DNA of 64,000 nucleotides from Homarus americanus (taxonomy: Eukaryota > Arthropoda > Malacostraca > Decapoda > Nephropidae): NCBI RefSeq assembly GCF_018991925.1, contig NW_024737042.1, positions 20,398,795-20,462,794 on the forward strand, read 5' to 3'. The notes under the pieces were generated by a model. That model was not told the origin of the DNA. It searched no databases and saw nothing but the letters and a program-made list of their open reading frames with translations. Positions 48,158 through 60,087 of this stretch are shown piece by piece; within the stretch, counting starts at the first letter, position 1; the number at the start of each line of letters is the position of its first letter. The translations under genes and the position numbers were made by a program.

Positions 48158-51108
48158 ATGGGCACGGGGGTGGAGGAGACTGCAGTGGGAGCGGGTAAAC
48201 AAGGCGAAAGATTACAGGGAAATAGTGTTAGGAATGATGACAAAACTAAATTAGACAGGGAGTTTAAAACTAAACGCGGTAAGGGGAGGACTCAGAACAC
48301 GACTAACTTAAATGTATACTACGCGAACAGTAGAAGTATGAGAAACAAAATGGATGATATTAGGGCCTTGGTATGTACCGAAGAAATCGATATAATTGCA
48401 TTCACTGAAACATGGATCAACCTAGACACACGTGAATTACCAGTCGAATACCAAATTGCGGGTTACAAACTGTTCCATACCGATAGACAGACCAGGAAAG
48501 GAGGCGGAGTAGCAATCTATGTTAGGGATAATCTGAAGTGTGAAATAAATAAGGAAATAAAAACTGAGAGGAATACAGAAACAATTTGGATAGAATTAAG
48601 CGACGGTCGGGAAAAATTAATCACAGGAGTAATATATAGACCCCCAATCTTGATAGCGTCAATGAGCGACTTATCTGGGATGAAATGCGCAGGGCTTCCA
48701 TACACAACAAAGTCTGTATAGTAGGCGACTTTAACCTTGGCCAAATAGATTGGACTGACCTTACGGGCAACTCAGAATCAGAGGATTTTCTCGAGACGAT
48801 CCAGGACTGTTTCCTAAGTCAACATATAACCGAACCCACACGGGGTAATAATATACTGGATTTAGTTCTGTCGAACAGAGAAAACCTCATTAGCAATGTC
48901 GAGGTAGGGAACGAACTTGCAAACAGCGATCACAAAGAAATTCGATTCCAGTTAGATTTTCAGGGCAGACGTAAGGAAAATTCCACTAAAGTACCAGATT
49001 TCAGAAGGGCAAACTTTGACAGTTTAAAGAGGCAGCTGAGAGAGGGGGTGTCGCGCTTGGCCGTGAACCTGACAGATGACACGGACCTGATAACGAGATC
49101 TGAGATTGCCGAGTTCCACGACAATTTAAATAGTGAGTTACTTAATGCACAAAGGCAGAACATACCATACAAAAAACTCAGATCAGACAACAATGACCCT
49201 AAATGGATAAATAATTATTTAAAGAACATCATTGGCCAAAGGAAGGCTATAGGTAGAAGGATAAATCGTGGCGAAATTCACCTCCGGGACTATTATAGGG
49301 TATTGGCGAGTAGGGTTAAAACCGAGATAAGGAAAGCAAAGAGGAATAATGAGGTAAGGATAGCAAGGGAGGCAAAGACAAACCCCAAAGGATTCTACCA
49401 AATGTATCAAACTAAAACACGAGAAAAGATTGGACCAATACGGTCAGACTCCGGCGAGCTCACTGATAACGATGGAGAAATGAGCAATAATTTGAATAAA
49501 TATTTTTCAACAGTTTTCACCACCGAAAATTTAAACATGATACCCGAGGCACCGACTCTATTCAGAGATAGTGAAGAAAACAAATTAAGTGAGATAGTAG
49601 TGACTAGTAACGATGTTAGTAAGCAAATAGACAAATTAAAGCCTAATAAGTCACCTGGTCCCGATGAGATATTTGCCAGAGTATTAAAGGAATGTAAGGA
49701 AGAGCTTAGTATGCCCTTAGCAAAGTTGTTTAACATGTCCTTAAAAACAGGTGTAGTACCAGAATCCTGGAGGATAGCGAATGTAATACCGATTTTCAAG
49801 AAGGGGGATAGATCACTATCCTCTAACTACAGCCCAATCAGTCTAACATCAATAGTAGGCAAATTACTGGAAGCAATCATTTCAAACTCTATTCGAAATC
49901 ACCTGGAGAAGCACCGATTGATCAATGATTCCCAGCATGGCTTCACAAGCGGACGTTCTTGCCTAACTAATCTATTAACATTCTTTTCATCAGTTTTCGA
50001 ATCGGTGGACGAGGGGCACAATTATGATGTGGTATATCTCGACTTTAGTAAAGCCTTCGACAGAGTCCCCCACGAAAGACTAATTAGAAAGGTAGAAGCT
50101 CATGGCATCAAAGGTGACATCCTTAAATGGATTAGGGCGTGGTTACAGGACAGGAAACAGCGAGTGAGCATTAACGGCACTAAGTCCCATTGGAGCAACG
50201 TCACAAGTGGAGTTCCCCAAGGCTCAGTACTTGGACCATTATTATTTATTATATACATAAACGACATAGATATCGGCATAGACAGCAACATAAGTAAATT
50301 TGCTGATGACACTAAAATAGGACGTGTTATTAAATCTGACGAGGACTCAGCAAAACTACAGGAAGATCTAAACAAATTTTTCGAATGGTCTGAAAAATGG
50401 CAGATGAAATTCAACGTGGACAAATGTAAAGTACTCAGTATAGGAGATGTAAACAGGGAAACCAGATACCAGATGAACAACGATGCCATAGAGAAATCCG
50501 ACTGCGAGAGAGATTTAGGAGTAATGATAAGTAGGAACCTTAAGCCAAGTAAACAATGTGTTTTTGCTCGTAACAAGGCTAATAAAGTACTTGGGTTCAT
50601 ACAAAGGAGTGTTAGTTACAAGACTAGCGAGGTCATCCTAAAACTGTATCTTGCTCTTGTGAGACCACACCTGGATTACGCAGTTCAGTTCTGGTCACCG
50701 TATTACAGAATGGATATAGAATCCTTGGAAAGAATTCAGAGGAGAATGACAAGACTAATCCCGGGCATTAGGAACCTTGAGTATAGAGACAGGTTAAAGC
50801 ATCTTAATTTGCACTCCGTTGAGAGAAGTAGAGCGAGGGGCGACCTGATAGAGGTGTATAAGTGGAAGGCAGGGCTAAACAAAGGGGACATTACAAAGGT
50901 ACTCAAATTATCCAACCAGGAGCGAACTCGTAACAATGGTTTTAAATTAGACAAATTTAGATTTAGGCGTGAAATAGGTAAACACTGGTTTGGAAACAGA
51001 GTAGTGGATGAATGGAACAAGTTACCAAATATCATCATTAACTCGAATACGCTGAATTGCTTCAAACATAGGTTGGATGCTCATATGAGCAATAGGGGTT
51101 GGGTGTAA
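48158..51108 (+). pseudogene. CR1 ORF2 (APE endonuclease + RT), one frameshift
   Basis: Frame 48,158-48,721: endonuclease N-terminal half (NVYYANSRSMRNKMDDIRAL; IIAFTETWIN with catalytic Glu; RKGGGVAIYVRDN). A one-base loss in the C-run at 48,641-48,645 shifts the frame. It continues in 48,685-51,108 (807 codons): VCIVGDFNLGQIDW, ANSDHKEIRF, RT block NKSPGPDEIFARVL, YLDFSKAFDRVPHERL (motif A), SGVPQGSVLGPLLFIIYIND (motif B), KFADDTKIG (motif C, FADD typical of CR1) and the thumb tail RPHLDYAVQFWSPY. SNYSPISLTS has Ser where Arg is usual in NYRPISL. Otherwise it is well preserved. Confidence 0.93.
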
Positions 51109-51134
51109 AACGGACTGCCCAGTATGGGCCAATA

Positions 51135-51690
51135 GATAGTTTAAATAGGAATGAAATATATGAGAAAAGTGAAACAATGAAACATTACCATCATGTTCTC
51201 AAGAACACAAATTTTACAGATGGGAAAGATAGGAGCATGTGGAAAGATTCAGTGTATATGAGGTTAACATTAGGATATAAATATTACTGGGAACTTGGAG
51301 CTGAGAAAAGTTAACAGGATAAAGAATGTAGAGTTTGTAGAACATCCAGATCCCATACCCTGCCACATTATATGCTGGAATGTCCATTGCTTAATCTATA
51401 TAGAAATGCCCAGATAAATAATGTCTCCAAGCAAATAGAGTGGATGTTTAAAAATAGGAAAGTAGATGAAATATTAAAGAAATATAGAAATTTTGCATCT
51501 AGAATATAACTATGTACTATAATTGATTATATGAGATATATCTGTATTAGGGATTTCTGTGTGTCCTGAGAGGGACATTCCTGGACTGGGGTGGTGATGA
51601 CTTATGTCACTTCATCCCTTTGAGATGTATTTATTTTTATTTTATATTTTTTTTGTATCTCAATAAACGTATACATTGCCAGGTGAAATT
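51135..51690 (+). mobile_element. LINE Y resumed: ORF2 C-terminus and 3' UTR
   Basis: Open segments continue with SLNRNEIYEKSETMKHYHHV and SVYMRLTLGYKYYWELG, then the Cys/His cluster CRVCRTSRSHTLPHYMLEC (CX2C...HX4C). The frame is broken at 51,312. The 3' UTR ends with TCTCAATAAACGTATAC near 51,680. Part of the RNase H C-terminus is missing between the two halves, so the CR1 insertion came with, or was followed by, a small deletion. Confidence 0.82.
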
Positions 51691-51807
51691 GCGAGTGTGA
51701 GAGCCAGGGTGGGGTCGATGGATCTTTGGTTGATTAGAGACAAGGTATTTTGGTAGGAATAATGGATGTTGTTAGATACTTTGCCTAGCCTTTTACCATT
51801 ACATTAG

Positions 51808-51815
51808 CGCTAGTA
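51808..51815 (+). repeat. 8-bp target-site duplication of hAT remnant, left copy
   Basis: CGCTAGTA, identical to 52,551-52,558. Eight base pairs is the hallmark length for hAT insertions. Confidence 0.95.
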
Positions 51816-52550
51816 CAGGGGTTCTCAACCAGGGGGGAATTCCCCCCAGGGGGGGAATTCAGGTTTTCAGGGGGGGGGGAAACTGATTCGGGAGCAAGAG
51901 ATATGTTCGATGAGAAATCAATCACAGAATTTTGGCCCTTGATGTGCGATTCCTACCCAAAAGTGGCAGAAAGAGCTATCCGTGCATTGCTTCCGTTTGA
52001 GTCGACATATCTTTGTGAGTCAGGCTTTTCAACTCTGTTGCAAATTAAAACGAAGCAACGTAGTAGATTAGAGGTAGAAAATGACCTGCGTTGTGCCCTT
52101 TCAAGCACTCCTCCGCGTATCCCAGAATTGGCGAAGAAAAAACAATCACAGGTTTCTCATTGACTGTAATCTTCATCTGAATAAAATTAATTACAAATTT
52201 ACAATATCCTGGTATTCTATTGAACTTTTTGTTTATTGCATTATGCTTCAGTTTGGTCTGTTAAGTAATTCATTATAAATAAAAAAAACTATTTTACTTT
52301 TATTCAAGTTTTATAAATCCATCAACATTTTCAATTGACATTTAATTTGTAAAACTCCACTATAAAAATAATCCATGTAAAATTGTAAATGTATATGTAC
52401 TAAAATGGAAAAAATAAAGGATTTTCAGTATTATATTCATATTATTTGGAATGCACTTTTTGAGGCAGACAATCTTGGAAAGGAGGGGGGAATGACATTC
52501 TGACATATGGTGAAAGGGGTGCATGGGGCAAACAAGGTTGAGAACCACTG
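51816..52550 (+). mobile_element. Internally deleted hAT DNA transposon (735 bp)
   Basis: Terminal inverted repeats CAGGGGTTCTCAACC (51,816-51,830) and GGTTGAGAACCACTG (52,536-52,550), of the CAGNGGTTCTCAACC type, with exact 8-bp duplications. A perfect 16-bp palindrome (GGGGGG AATT CCCCCC, 51,832-51,847) lies just inside the left end, followed by G-runs. Only the transposase C-terminus remains. It is a non-autonomous, cut-and-paste derivative. Confidence 0.96.
51903..52163 (+). pseudogene. hAT transposase C-terminal dimerisation domain
   Basis: An 86-codon open frame: FWPLMCDSYPKVAERAIRAL, LPFESTYLCESGFSTLLQIK and RSRLEVENDLRCALSSTPP. FPSTYLCEAGFS-K-R-L is the conserved signature of the hAT C-terminal dimerisation region (Dimer_Tnp_hAT) of ZBED/Charlie-like transposases. 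The zinc BED finger and the DDE core are deleted. The first Met is inside the remnant and is not the original start. Confidence 0.92.
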
Positions 52551-52558
52551 CGCTAGTA
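52551..52558 (+). repeat. 8-bp target-site duplication of hAT remnant, right copy
   Basis: CGCTAGTA, exact match to 51,808-51,815. Confidence 0.95.
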
Positions 52559-52942
52559 GGAGCATTTACTTGTGCTTGGCATTTCTCTCCTCCTTGTAAT
52601 GAAACGTTTATAAAGACAACAGCAAACAAATTTTAGCCTTCTCGTATGATTGGATATGTGAAACTTCTTCCCTCAGTGATAGAGAGAAGAAATGATAGTT
52701 GGGTACATCTTGATTTCTAAGATCATGGTCTTTCATCCACAGACTTCATTTTCATCCCCACGATTATATTGTAGTCGTCTTTGTTCACCTGTTTATTTAA
52801 TTGGTCATGTCTTCTTGTGTCTTCCTGTTCTCTACAAGAGGAACCAGCAGGTCGATGACATCCATATTTGGCTTTTATGTTTCCTCTGAAGGGCGCCAAG
52901 ACCATTTTCAACTATGAAGGTCATTGACCCACAAAGTTCTCA

Positions 52943-52969
52943 TGTGTGTGTGTGTGTATGTGTGTGTGT
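52943..52969. repeat. (GT)n tract at the 3' end of copy B
   Basis: GT repeats with one ATG interruption, directly joined to the (AAT)n tail of the reverse-strand LINE copy B. Confidence 0.95.
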
Positions 52970-53015
52970 AATAATAATATTAATAATAATGATAAACGGT
53001 TTATTAATAGAGTTG

Positions 53016-53028
53016 CAGCCAGTGGCTG
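53016..53028 (-). promoter_or_regulatory. 3' stem-loop of LINE copy B
   Basis: Reverse strand CAGCC, loop ACT, GGCTG. The loop differs from copy A while the stem is kept, which suggests selection for pairing at the time the family was active. Confidence 0.6.
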
Positions 53029-53128
53029 AAAATATACAGACTTACATTTGATTTAGATATAATGATATAATGTGCATTGAGTACATTTACAGGGCTGTAC
53101 AGTACATAAATCAGGAGTTGTTTATTAT

Positions 53129-53971
53129 TTAAACAATAGATGGGATGGTGCTGTTCTTATAACTATCGGTGCGGGCTCTTATGGGCTGAATTTTGTTGTA
53201 GTGGCGGACTGCGCGAGTTGGGTGGGGGGCTGCAGGTGGCAGGAGGTGGCGATGACGAGGGTGGTGCAGAAGTCCACTGCCAAACCTTTCCAGTTCTTGG
53301 TGGTGGAGGTCACTGAGGGATGGCATTTCCAGGGTGGAGAGAGCGTTGGTGTAGCCGGAGTATTCTGCGCCGAGCATGATTCTGCAGGACTTTTTCTGTA
53401 CCTTTTCTAGCTGACGTTGGTGGGTGGAGTTGAGAGAAGACGACCAGGCTGGTGACGCATACGTTAGTTTGGGGAGAATAAAGGCATTGTAGATGGTCCT
53501 CAGCTCTGGCGTGGGTGTCCCAAGTGACCTAAGTCGTCGTAGCATGTAGAGACGATACGAGGCTGCCTTGACTGTGTTATCTACATGGGCCTTCCAGTCA
53601 AGTTTGTTGTCTATGGTTACACCCAGGAGTTTGGCAGACTGCACCAGCTGGAGAGGATGGGCACCCACTGTGACTGCTGGGGCTTGCACTGGAGTGGTGG
53701 CGGTATTGATGTGCATGACTACGGTTTTGGTGTGGTTGATGGTGACCTTGTTCTCTGTGGTCCATGCCTGTAGCCTGTCCAGGGTGCCTTGTAGCGATGA
53801 GTAGTCTGGTGGGGTGTTGTCCACTGAAACCCCCACAGTGCAGTCATCCACGTACTTCCACCTGTGAGGAGTGTCTGATAGAGCGTCGTTGATCAGGATG
53901 AGGAAGCACAGTGGTCCCATCTTTGTCCCCTGGAGAACACCGCAGGTGAGGTGTTGGAATGTGGAGACCAA
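53129..53971 (-). pseudogene. Reverse transcriptase C-terminal half (copy B)
   Basis: A 280-codon open frame. FQHLTCGVLQGTKMGPLCFL is RT motif B (G-V-x-Q-G), and RWKYVDDCTVGVSVD is the catalytic YVDD. LLGVTIDNKLDWKAHVDNTV and LPKLTYASPAWSSSLNSTHQ cover the thumb and following region. It ends with KIQPIRARTDSYKN, the authentic C-terminus by comparison with copy A. No stop interrupts it, so only the 5' truncation makes it non-functional. RT fingers and endonuclease are absent. Confidence 0.92.
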
Positions 53972-53990
53972 GCCCTGATACCTTACTGCC

Positions 53991-54013
53991 TGTGTGTGTG
54001 TGTGTGTGTGTGT
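53991..54013. repeat. (TG)n tract at the 5' truncation point of copy B
   Basis: Pure TG run followed by a T-run, directly adjoining CTTACTGCC of the LINE. Confidence 0.96.
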
Positions 54014-54625
54014 TTTTTTTTTCCTAACTTTTTTATTCTTTTCCTTAGCATCTGTTCATTCTTGCTTCTATCTGTTTTTTTTTTTTTTACAAATAACGAG
54101 ATTCTACTAACTATTAGATACAATTCCATAAGCAAAAGAAAGATTAAATGATGCATGAAACATTCAGTAGTACTGTAGTGAACGCAACAAATTGAATTCT
54201 TTTCTTTTTTTTTACAGACAGACTTATCTCCCGGAGTAATAAAGAGCTAATGGGATCTTGAGAAGCTGACAATTACTACTCCTTACGTCAAGTTTTTTTG
54301 TGCTTGCTTTGTGTGTCTGGATGTGAGGTCGACACGCAGGTGAGGTCGACAACCCTGGCAAGTACACTGTGGGAATCTTATGTACAGAACCAGAGGAGTA
54401 GAGAAGGGAAGAATAAATACGTGTGTAAGCAATATGCAACAATATATGATGATTAAAGGAGTTTCTTTTTTATGGCAAAAGATACTAATTAAAACGACAA
54501 AATACTAACAAAGTTTCTAATTTTAAGAGATTCAAATCAATAAATGAAGACTAACAAGTAAAATGGAAGCAAAATAAAACAATAGTGATTCCTTACGCTG
54601 TATTCAACTTTACAGTATATTCCTG
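54014..54625. other. No gene recognised
   Basis: T-rich runs, then AT-rich sequence. No motif was seen. Confidence 0.5.
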
Positions 54626-54632
54626 CACACAG

Positions 54633-54661
<29 letters not shown>
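54626..54661. repeat. (AC)n tract before element E4
   Basis: AC repeat with one AGAC interruption. Confidence 0.96.
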
Positions 54662-54664
<3 letters not shown>

Positions 54665-54731
54665 ACTGTATATTTTCAACCTTCCGGCTGCCATGCTCTT
54701 TCAAGAAGCCGTTAATTATTATTATTATTAT

Positions 54732-54735
<4 letters not shown>
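54662..54735 (+). mobile_element. E4: 3' tail only of an E-type/LINE element
   Basis: About 74 bp between two (AC)n tracts: GTATATTTTCAACC-TTCC-GGCTG (hairpin 54,677-54,690 with one mismatch), then GCCATGCTCTTTCAA, GCCGTTAATT and (ATT)n. It is the same as the end of E1. It is either an extremely 5'-truncated insertion or a remnant. Confidence 0.85.
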
Positions 54736-54805
<70 letters not shown>

Positions 54806-54818
54806 ACACACACACACA
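54735..54818. repeat. (AC)n tract between E4 and E3
   Basis: About 84 bp AC repeat with one ATAC interruption. It joins the (ATT)n tail of E4 to the first base of E3. Confidence 0.97.
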
Positions 54819-55671
<853 letters not shown>

Positions 55672-55846
55672 GTACATATATACATATGTATTAACAAAAA
55701 GAAGGACAAGCAAGTGGTTAATCTAAGGAAGCAAAATCCTGTTTTTATGACTCGTGTAGCAGACTGATAATGAGTGACGCAGTAATGAGATGTGTGCTCG
55801 ACCCGTTCGTGATCTACAGGTCGACCCCGCCTCTCTATCCCACGCA

Positions 55847-55847
55847 T

Positions 55848-55909
<62 letters not shown>
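55847..55909. repeat. (AC)n microsatellite, about 63 bp
   Basis: Pure AC tract; no LINE-type tail adjoins it. Confidence 0.97.
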
Positions 55910-55912
<3 letters not shown>

Positions 55913-56379
55913 ATGACTACCACTAAGGAGATTGAGAATAATACTGGTAGTGTTACACTGTCGCCGGTATACGCCAGCCTTAGTGCACCCACTACCAGCG
56001 CTACGCTAGTGGGTCAAAGACCATAATACGTGAGAGCTAAATTTGTACACTTCCCCCTGCGTGTTGGAGGCTTTTCCTACCAGCAGCAATTTTCTCTTTG
56101 CTTTATATGTATGTACACACGACGTCTAATATATTCAGTCGTTGGTAAGACGTTGACACTGCCACGACTACTGACTCTGTCCTCACCCCTTGAAGATAAT
56201 ATTATCAGTTGTTTTAGAATGGAAGAAACACCAGCGGCAGGGCGATCACTGTTTACTGAAGTTATGGTGACGTAGGAAGGCTGCGCATCAGCTAGGTCGT
56301 CCTTAGGTCACTGAGTGAGGTGTTCGCTGCTTATTGTAGGGTATGTACTGGAAGCCACCCTCCTCTAGACTATAATTAT

Positions 56380-56583
56380 AGGGTATGGTTAGCGAGCGGC
56401 TTGAGTTGGGTTGGAATAGGCTACCGAGTGCTATAGTAGGATCGGGGACGCTAGAGAGCTTCAAGACGAAGTTGGATAGGCACATGGAAGTGCTGGGATG
56501 GGTGTGAAAAGGATCTGCCCTGTATGGGCCAGTCGGCCTCCTGCAGTATCCCCTTTCTTATGTTCTTATGTTCTTATGTTTAT
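56380..56583 (+). mobile_element. CR1-like LINE 3' end (copy C3) with octamer tail
   Basis: Plus strand: the final ORF2 residues (ESFKTKLDRHMEVLGWV then stop), CTGTATGGGCCAGTCGGCCT and the 3' terminus TTCTTATGTTCTTATGTTCT, a repeated 8-mer typical of CR1 ends. It is a different subfamily from C1 and C2 (GLLQYP versus PLQFPP in the readthrough). Confidence 0.85.
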
Positions 56584-56589
56584 GCGTTG

Positions 56590-57217
56590 AAGGCGGTGTG
56601 GTTCGTGCCGTGCCACCTGAGGCAACCCGTACTGCAGATCCTCTCATGCCAGTCGGTCTCATACCCGCAGCAGTGTGTGTTGTTGCCTGATAAACTAGTC
56701 ACAGTCAACAAAAATCCTAAATACACAATATAGGGTGCATAAGCAAGCGTATTACACCTTCGTTGATAAATTTTACTAAAATCTTCAGAAACTACTGATT
56801 TGTGAGTTTGGTTTCATCTTGCTGAATTCAATTTTTTTTTTTTTTCGGTTAAGCGACAAGCGATGTAACCTTACTGATTCGCCACCTGGCTACAGCTCAG
56901 CACCTATTGTACACTACATACCGCAATAGTCACGAGAGCTGTTGATTATTTCATTCTCTTCACCTCAACAATTTCAACGAAAGATATAAAAACAAAAGAT
57001 TTATGGGGAAATAACGAGTACAATAATGATAAGTAAACAGTCCCTCAGGTGCAGACAATGCCCATGAGGTAGTACCATTCGTTGAGTTACCTTCTTATGA
57101 TACAACATGAGTAAATATGTTTTATTCTGATACCATAACACCACACTGTTAACCCGGTTTCATAATTTGTTGGGGCACTACTGGTGGCAAGTGATGGCGT
57201 TAATTGTAGCGCTGAGT
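56590..57217. other. No gene recognised
   Basis: Mixed sequence with a T-run at 56,832-56,846. No motif was seen. Confidence 0.5.
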
Positions 57218-57304
57218 TGGCGAACAATGCTGGTAAACAATGATGGCGAGCAACGATGGCGAACAGTACTGACGAACAATGCTGGCGAACAACGTTGGCG
57301 AACA
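57218..57304 (+). repeat. 13-bp minisatellite, about 6.7 units
   Basis: Tandem units of consensus TGGCGAACAATGC with substitutions at the last four positions. Confidence 0.88.
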
Positions 57305-57595
57305 TTTCCCTGCATGTGTTTTGTGCACCAGGAAAATTAAGGGTTGTGGCGAGTTGGCTGAGTCATACTTCCTGTTAAATTCTGTTATTATTGTTACTGT
57401 TAAATTTAGCAATAGTAGTGGTGGTAGTAACAGTGTAGCAGTGCTATCATCAGTGGTAATATCAGTAGTACCGTTAGGTATAATTCGTCTACGACAACTA
57501 GGATTGCATTCATCTCCTCATTTTGTAATAATTTTCAACCTAATTGTTGTAACATTATGGAATGTTAATCTGGTTAAAATTTCTTGTCGTGGTTT

Positions 57596-57621
57596 GAGAG
57601 AGAGAGAGAGAGAGAGAGAGA
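57596..57621. repeat. (GA)n microsatellite
   Basis: About 26 bp of pure GA. Confidence 0.97.
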
Positions 57622-58163
57622 TGCATTACTTTATCAACTCCATCTCTTGTGAGAAATGATACGGTTCTGCCAGAAAGGAGAAAAATATTTGTGTAGAAGT
57701 AATAGAGCTGTAATATACGATTTTCTTGTTAAAGGTTTATATGGTCATCACTTTGTTGCAAGTTCATTAGGTGACATATTACCTCGTTAAATGCTTCTTG
57801 GTTATATATCACTTAGCTAACCTTCATAAAATATAACTTTTACTAGATGATGTGTCACATAGTTATATTTTCATCTCTTTGAACGTTTAATAGATTTATT
57901 TAGCACAAAGTTTACAGTGAACTTGAATAGATGGTGTTTTGATAAACCAATCATATGAAAATGTGCATAAATTTATTTATATTCAGACTAAACGAATAGT
58001 ACGAAAACATAATTACCCCCCAAAATTATAAGAAAATAAATATTAAGTTACAATGAGATGAAAAGTTATAGAAGCATTTGAAGGAAAACTTTCATTGGGA
58101 TACAACGGCGAGTCTCTTTAAACATCACCATGGATATCTGTCATCAATCAGTACAGCGCTCAC
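57622..58163. other. No gene recognised; AT-rich
   Basis: No motif on either strand. Confidence 0.5.
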
Positions 58164-58268
58164 ACAGATTAGATTGCCCCGGAGGGGGCTAGTTTATTGG
58201 GCACCCCTTTACATCCTGTGCAAGGTGAAGCGCAAAAGCGTTTACAGTGTCCATCTGGGAAGCATGCG
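58164..58268 (-). mobile_element. Family W 3' UTR fragment
   Basis: Reverse strand: GTAAAGGGGTGCCCAATAAA, then CTAGCCCCCTCCGGGGCAAT with a perfect GCCCC-CTCC-GGGGC hairpin. It matches the last about 100 bp of W1 and W2 with few differences. Everything upstream is missing, so this is an extreme 5' truncation. Confidence 0.88.
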
Positions 58269-59250
58269 GCAGACCTTGGTGAAGGTGTCTTTACCTTGAC
58301 CGCGGTGACCTTCATACTGATTCAGCTCGACTTTAACCCTGTGAGTGGTCTCGGGTTGTACTGGACTTTGTCCATATTTTTTTTACAGAGTTGAATGAAA
58401 TGATGTATAAATTGATAAATATATGCATACATGATATTCCTACTCATCTATGCAATGACCACATCTAGGCTCTGACATGTCTTGTGTAACAAGTCGGATC
58501 GACTGACGTTGTTGGCTTGGTCATGCCCTGTGGTCAGTTGAATATCGAGCATGTTGTGATGGTTAAGCGTGAGCACAACACGGAAGATGAGCCTTTCTGT
58601 TGAGTCTATACGTGTGTATTTAAGTCTTTTATGGCTTAAGTGTAGCCGTAGCAGTATATCCAACAGGTAGCAGATGTCTACGGACTGCCCTATTGGAACA
58701 TCCTGCTGGTTATAGCTAGACTTTAGTTCCCTGTCTTAATCTGTTTCCCTTCTTTTGTACCTTTTATTTGTATTGATTGTTAACAGGGCTAACTTTGTCT
58801 GCCTGGTGGCACTGTGTGAACAAACATCTAACTCCCACCTACAAGAGGTTCTGAAGACGTCCAGATCAGGTAATCTCCGGGTTACTTATTTATAAGTAAT
58901 CCGGAGCAGTGGTCCAGGTACCGTACTAAATTGTGAGTCAAATTACGGAGATACTTTATTAAGCGTTAAAATGTGACCCGAGCCCCTAACTAGTCGAGTT
59001 TTACTTCAGTGCAGCATGATAATAAATAAAGCTTCCTATCATCAAAGGTTGTTATTTAATGAGAAATACATTGTTAATAACATCCGGCACCCAGACTATC
59101 AGGAGTTCAAGATTCAAATTTCCTTCCATGACTGTAGGTGTGAGAACACATCTAAAAGGAGTCAAAACTGCATTGCGACGCGACTGAAAACCCGAGAAAA
59201 ATCGAAAATTACATGTACGAGTCTTTGAGAGTTCAACCCCCTTACGACTT
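58269..59250. other. No gene recognised
   Basis: Unassigned sequence. It may include 5' UTR of LINE Z near its right end, but no boundary can be set. Confidence 0.4.
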
Positions 59251-59368
59251 CAACCATGGATGTCTCACCAGTCTCATTCTCTGAACACTGGCCGTACTGG
59301 TCGGATCTGTCAGCCTTGTACTCTGCGAGAACACTGTTGATTTTCACTGGCTGCCTAAGCATTGCACA

Positions 59369-60057
59369 ATGCCTGGGGCAAGTAGTGGCAGAAACCTGTG
59401 AAGGCTTTGGCTAGAGAAGAAAAGATTGCACTACTGAACAGCTTAGAAGACGACCTGCGGCTTTCAAGTAGTGAATCGGAAGCAGATGATCCACGGCCAA
59501 CAACAATGGAGGTGACAGACAGTTTTCAAGAGGTGATTAGTAAGAAAGAAAAGAAGGGGAAGCGAGAGTTGGCAAAGAAAATTGAAGGAAGTGATAGTGA
59601 TGAGATCATGAATGATAGGAAGAAAAGGACTACACAAACAGAAGAAAGCAGAAAAAATTCAACTGGGAATAAAACAAAGCAGGTTAGTCGAATGGATTAT
59701 CGTGAAAGTACCAATGTGCCGAGCAACCCGGGTGGTGGAAACCGCTCAGGTAGGAGGAGATTGAACTTTCCAAGTGATTTACACATGTCATTCTATGAGC
59801 GGTTGTTGTGGGTTGCTACACTGGGAAGAGAGCATAAAATGTTTGAACCCCTGCTTAAGGAAGGTCGTAATAATTCCTATCTGACTGTAGCTGGGGATGA
59901 GGCTGTAAAGTTTTTGACGACGACAGGATTTAAGGAAGTGGTAATGACGATGCCTCAGGACGCAGAACACCATTCCAAGGCGATTGTCTTCATGTACCCG
60001 GTTATACTGGATCCTGATTTTCTTTTTGACGATACACGATTCGTTTGGGTAAAGTGA
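59369..60057 (+). pseudogene. LINE Z gag N-terminal part
   Basis: The main open frame, 59,398-60,057, is charged and Lys/Glu-rich: EEKIALLNSLEDDLRLSSSE, then ISKKEKKGKRELAKKI. It is followed by an RRM-like region (LNFPSDLHMSFYERLLWVAT, FLTTTGFKEVVMTMP), equivalent in place to that of family W. An ATG at 59,369 opens a short frame ending at a stop just upstream, so the original start was probably there and a frameshift separates them. Stop at 60,055. Confidence 0.65.
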
Positions 60058-60087
60058 CACGAAATCCGAGGTGGGAAGAAGAACCAA

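Larger units (their letters stand above)
47206..51134 (+). mobile_element. Nearly full-length CR1 LINE (copy C2) nested in Y
   Basis: 3.9-kb plus-strand element with an intact ORF1 (47,274-48,149) and an ORF2 interrupted by a single frameshift (48,158-51,108). It sits between the RNase H and C-terminal parts of Y. The 3' end after ORF2 (GGACTGCCCAGTATGGGCCA) matches the C1 copy, but the octamer tail is missing, so the 3' end is slightly clipped. Low decay makes it the youngest LINE here. The 5' boundary is placed where the Y reading frame loses homology, plus or minus about 10 bp. Confidence 0.9.
52969..53990 (-). mobile_element. L2/CR1-like LINE, 5'-truncated copy B, between (GT)n tracts
   Basis: Reverse-strand RT C-terminal half plus 3' UTR with hairpin, AATAAACCG and (ATT)n. 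Read in its own orientation the element is flanked by (AC)n on both sides: plus 53,991-54,013 before its 5' edge and plus 52,943-52,969 after its tail. It is somewhat longer at the 5' side than copy A and less decayed. Confidence 0.92.

Noticed and set aside
57279..57659. 126-codon plus-strand frame
   Set aside because: It overlaps the 13-bp minisatellite and the (GA)n tract and has no recognisable motif; likely chance.
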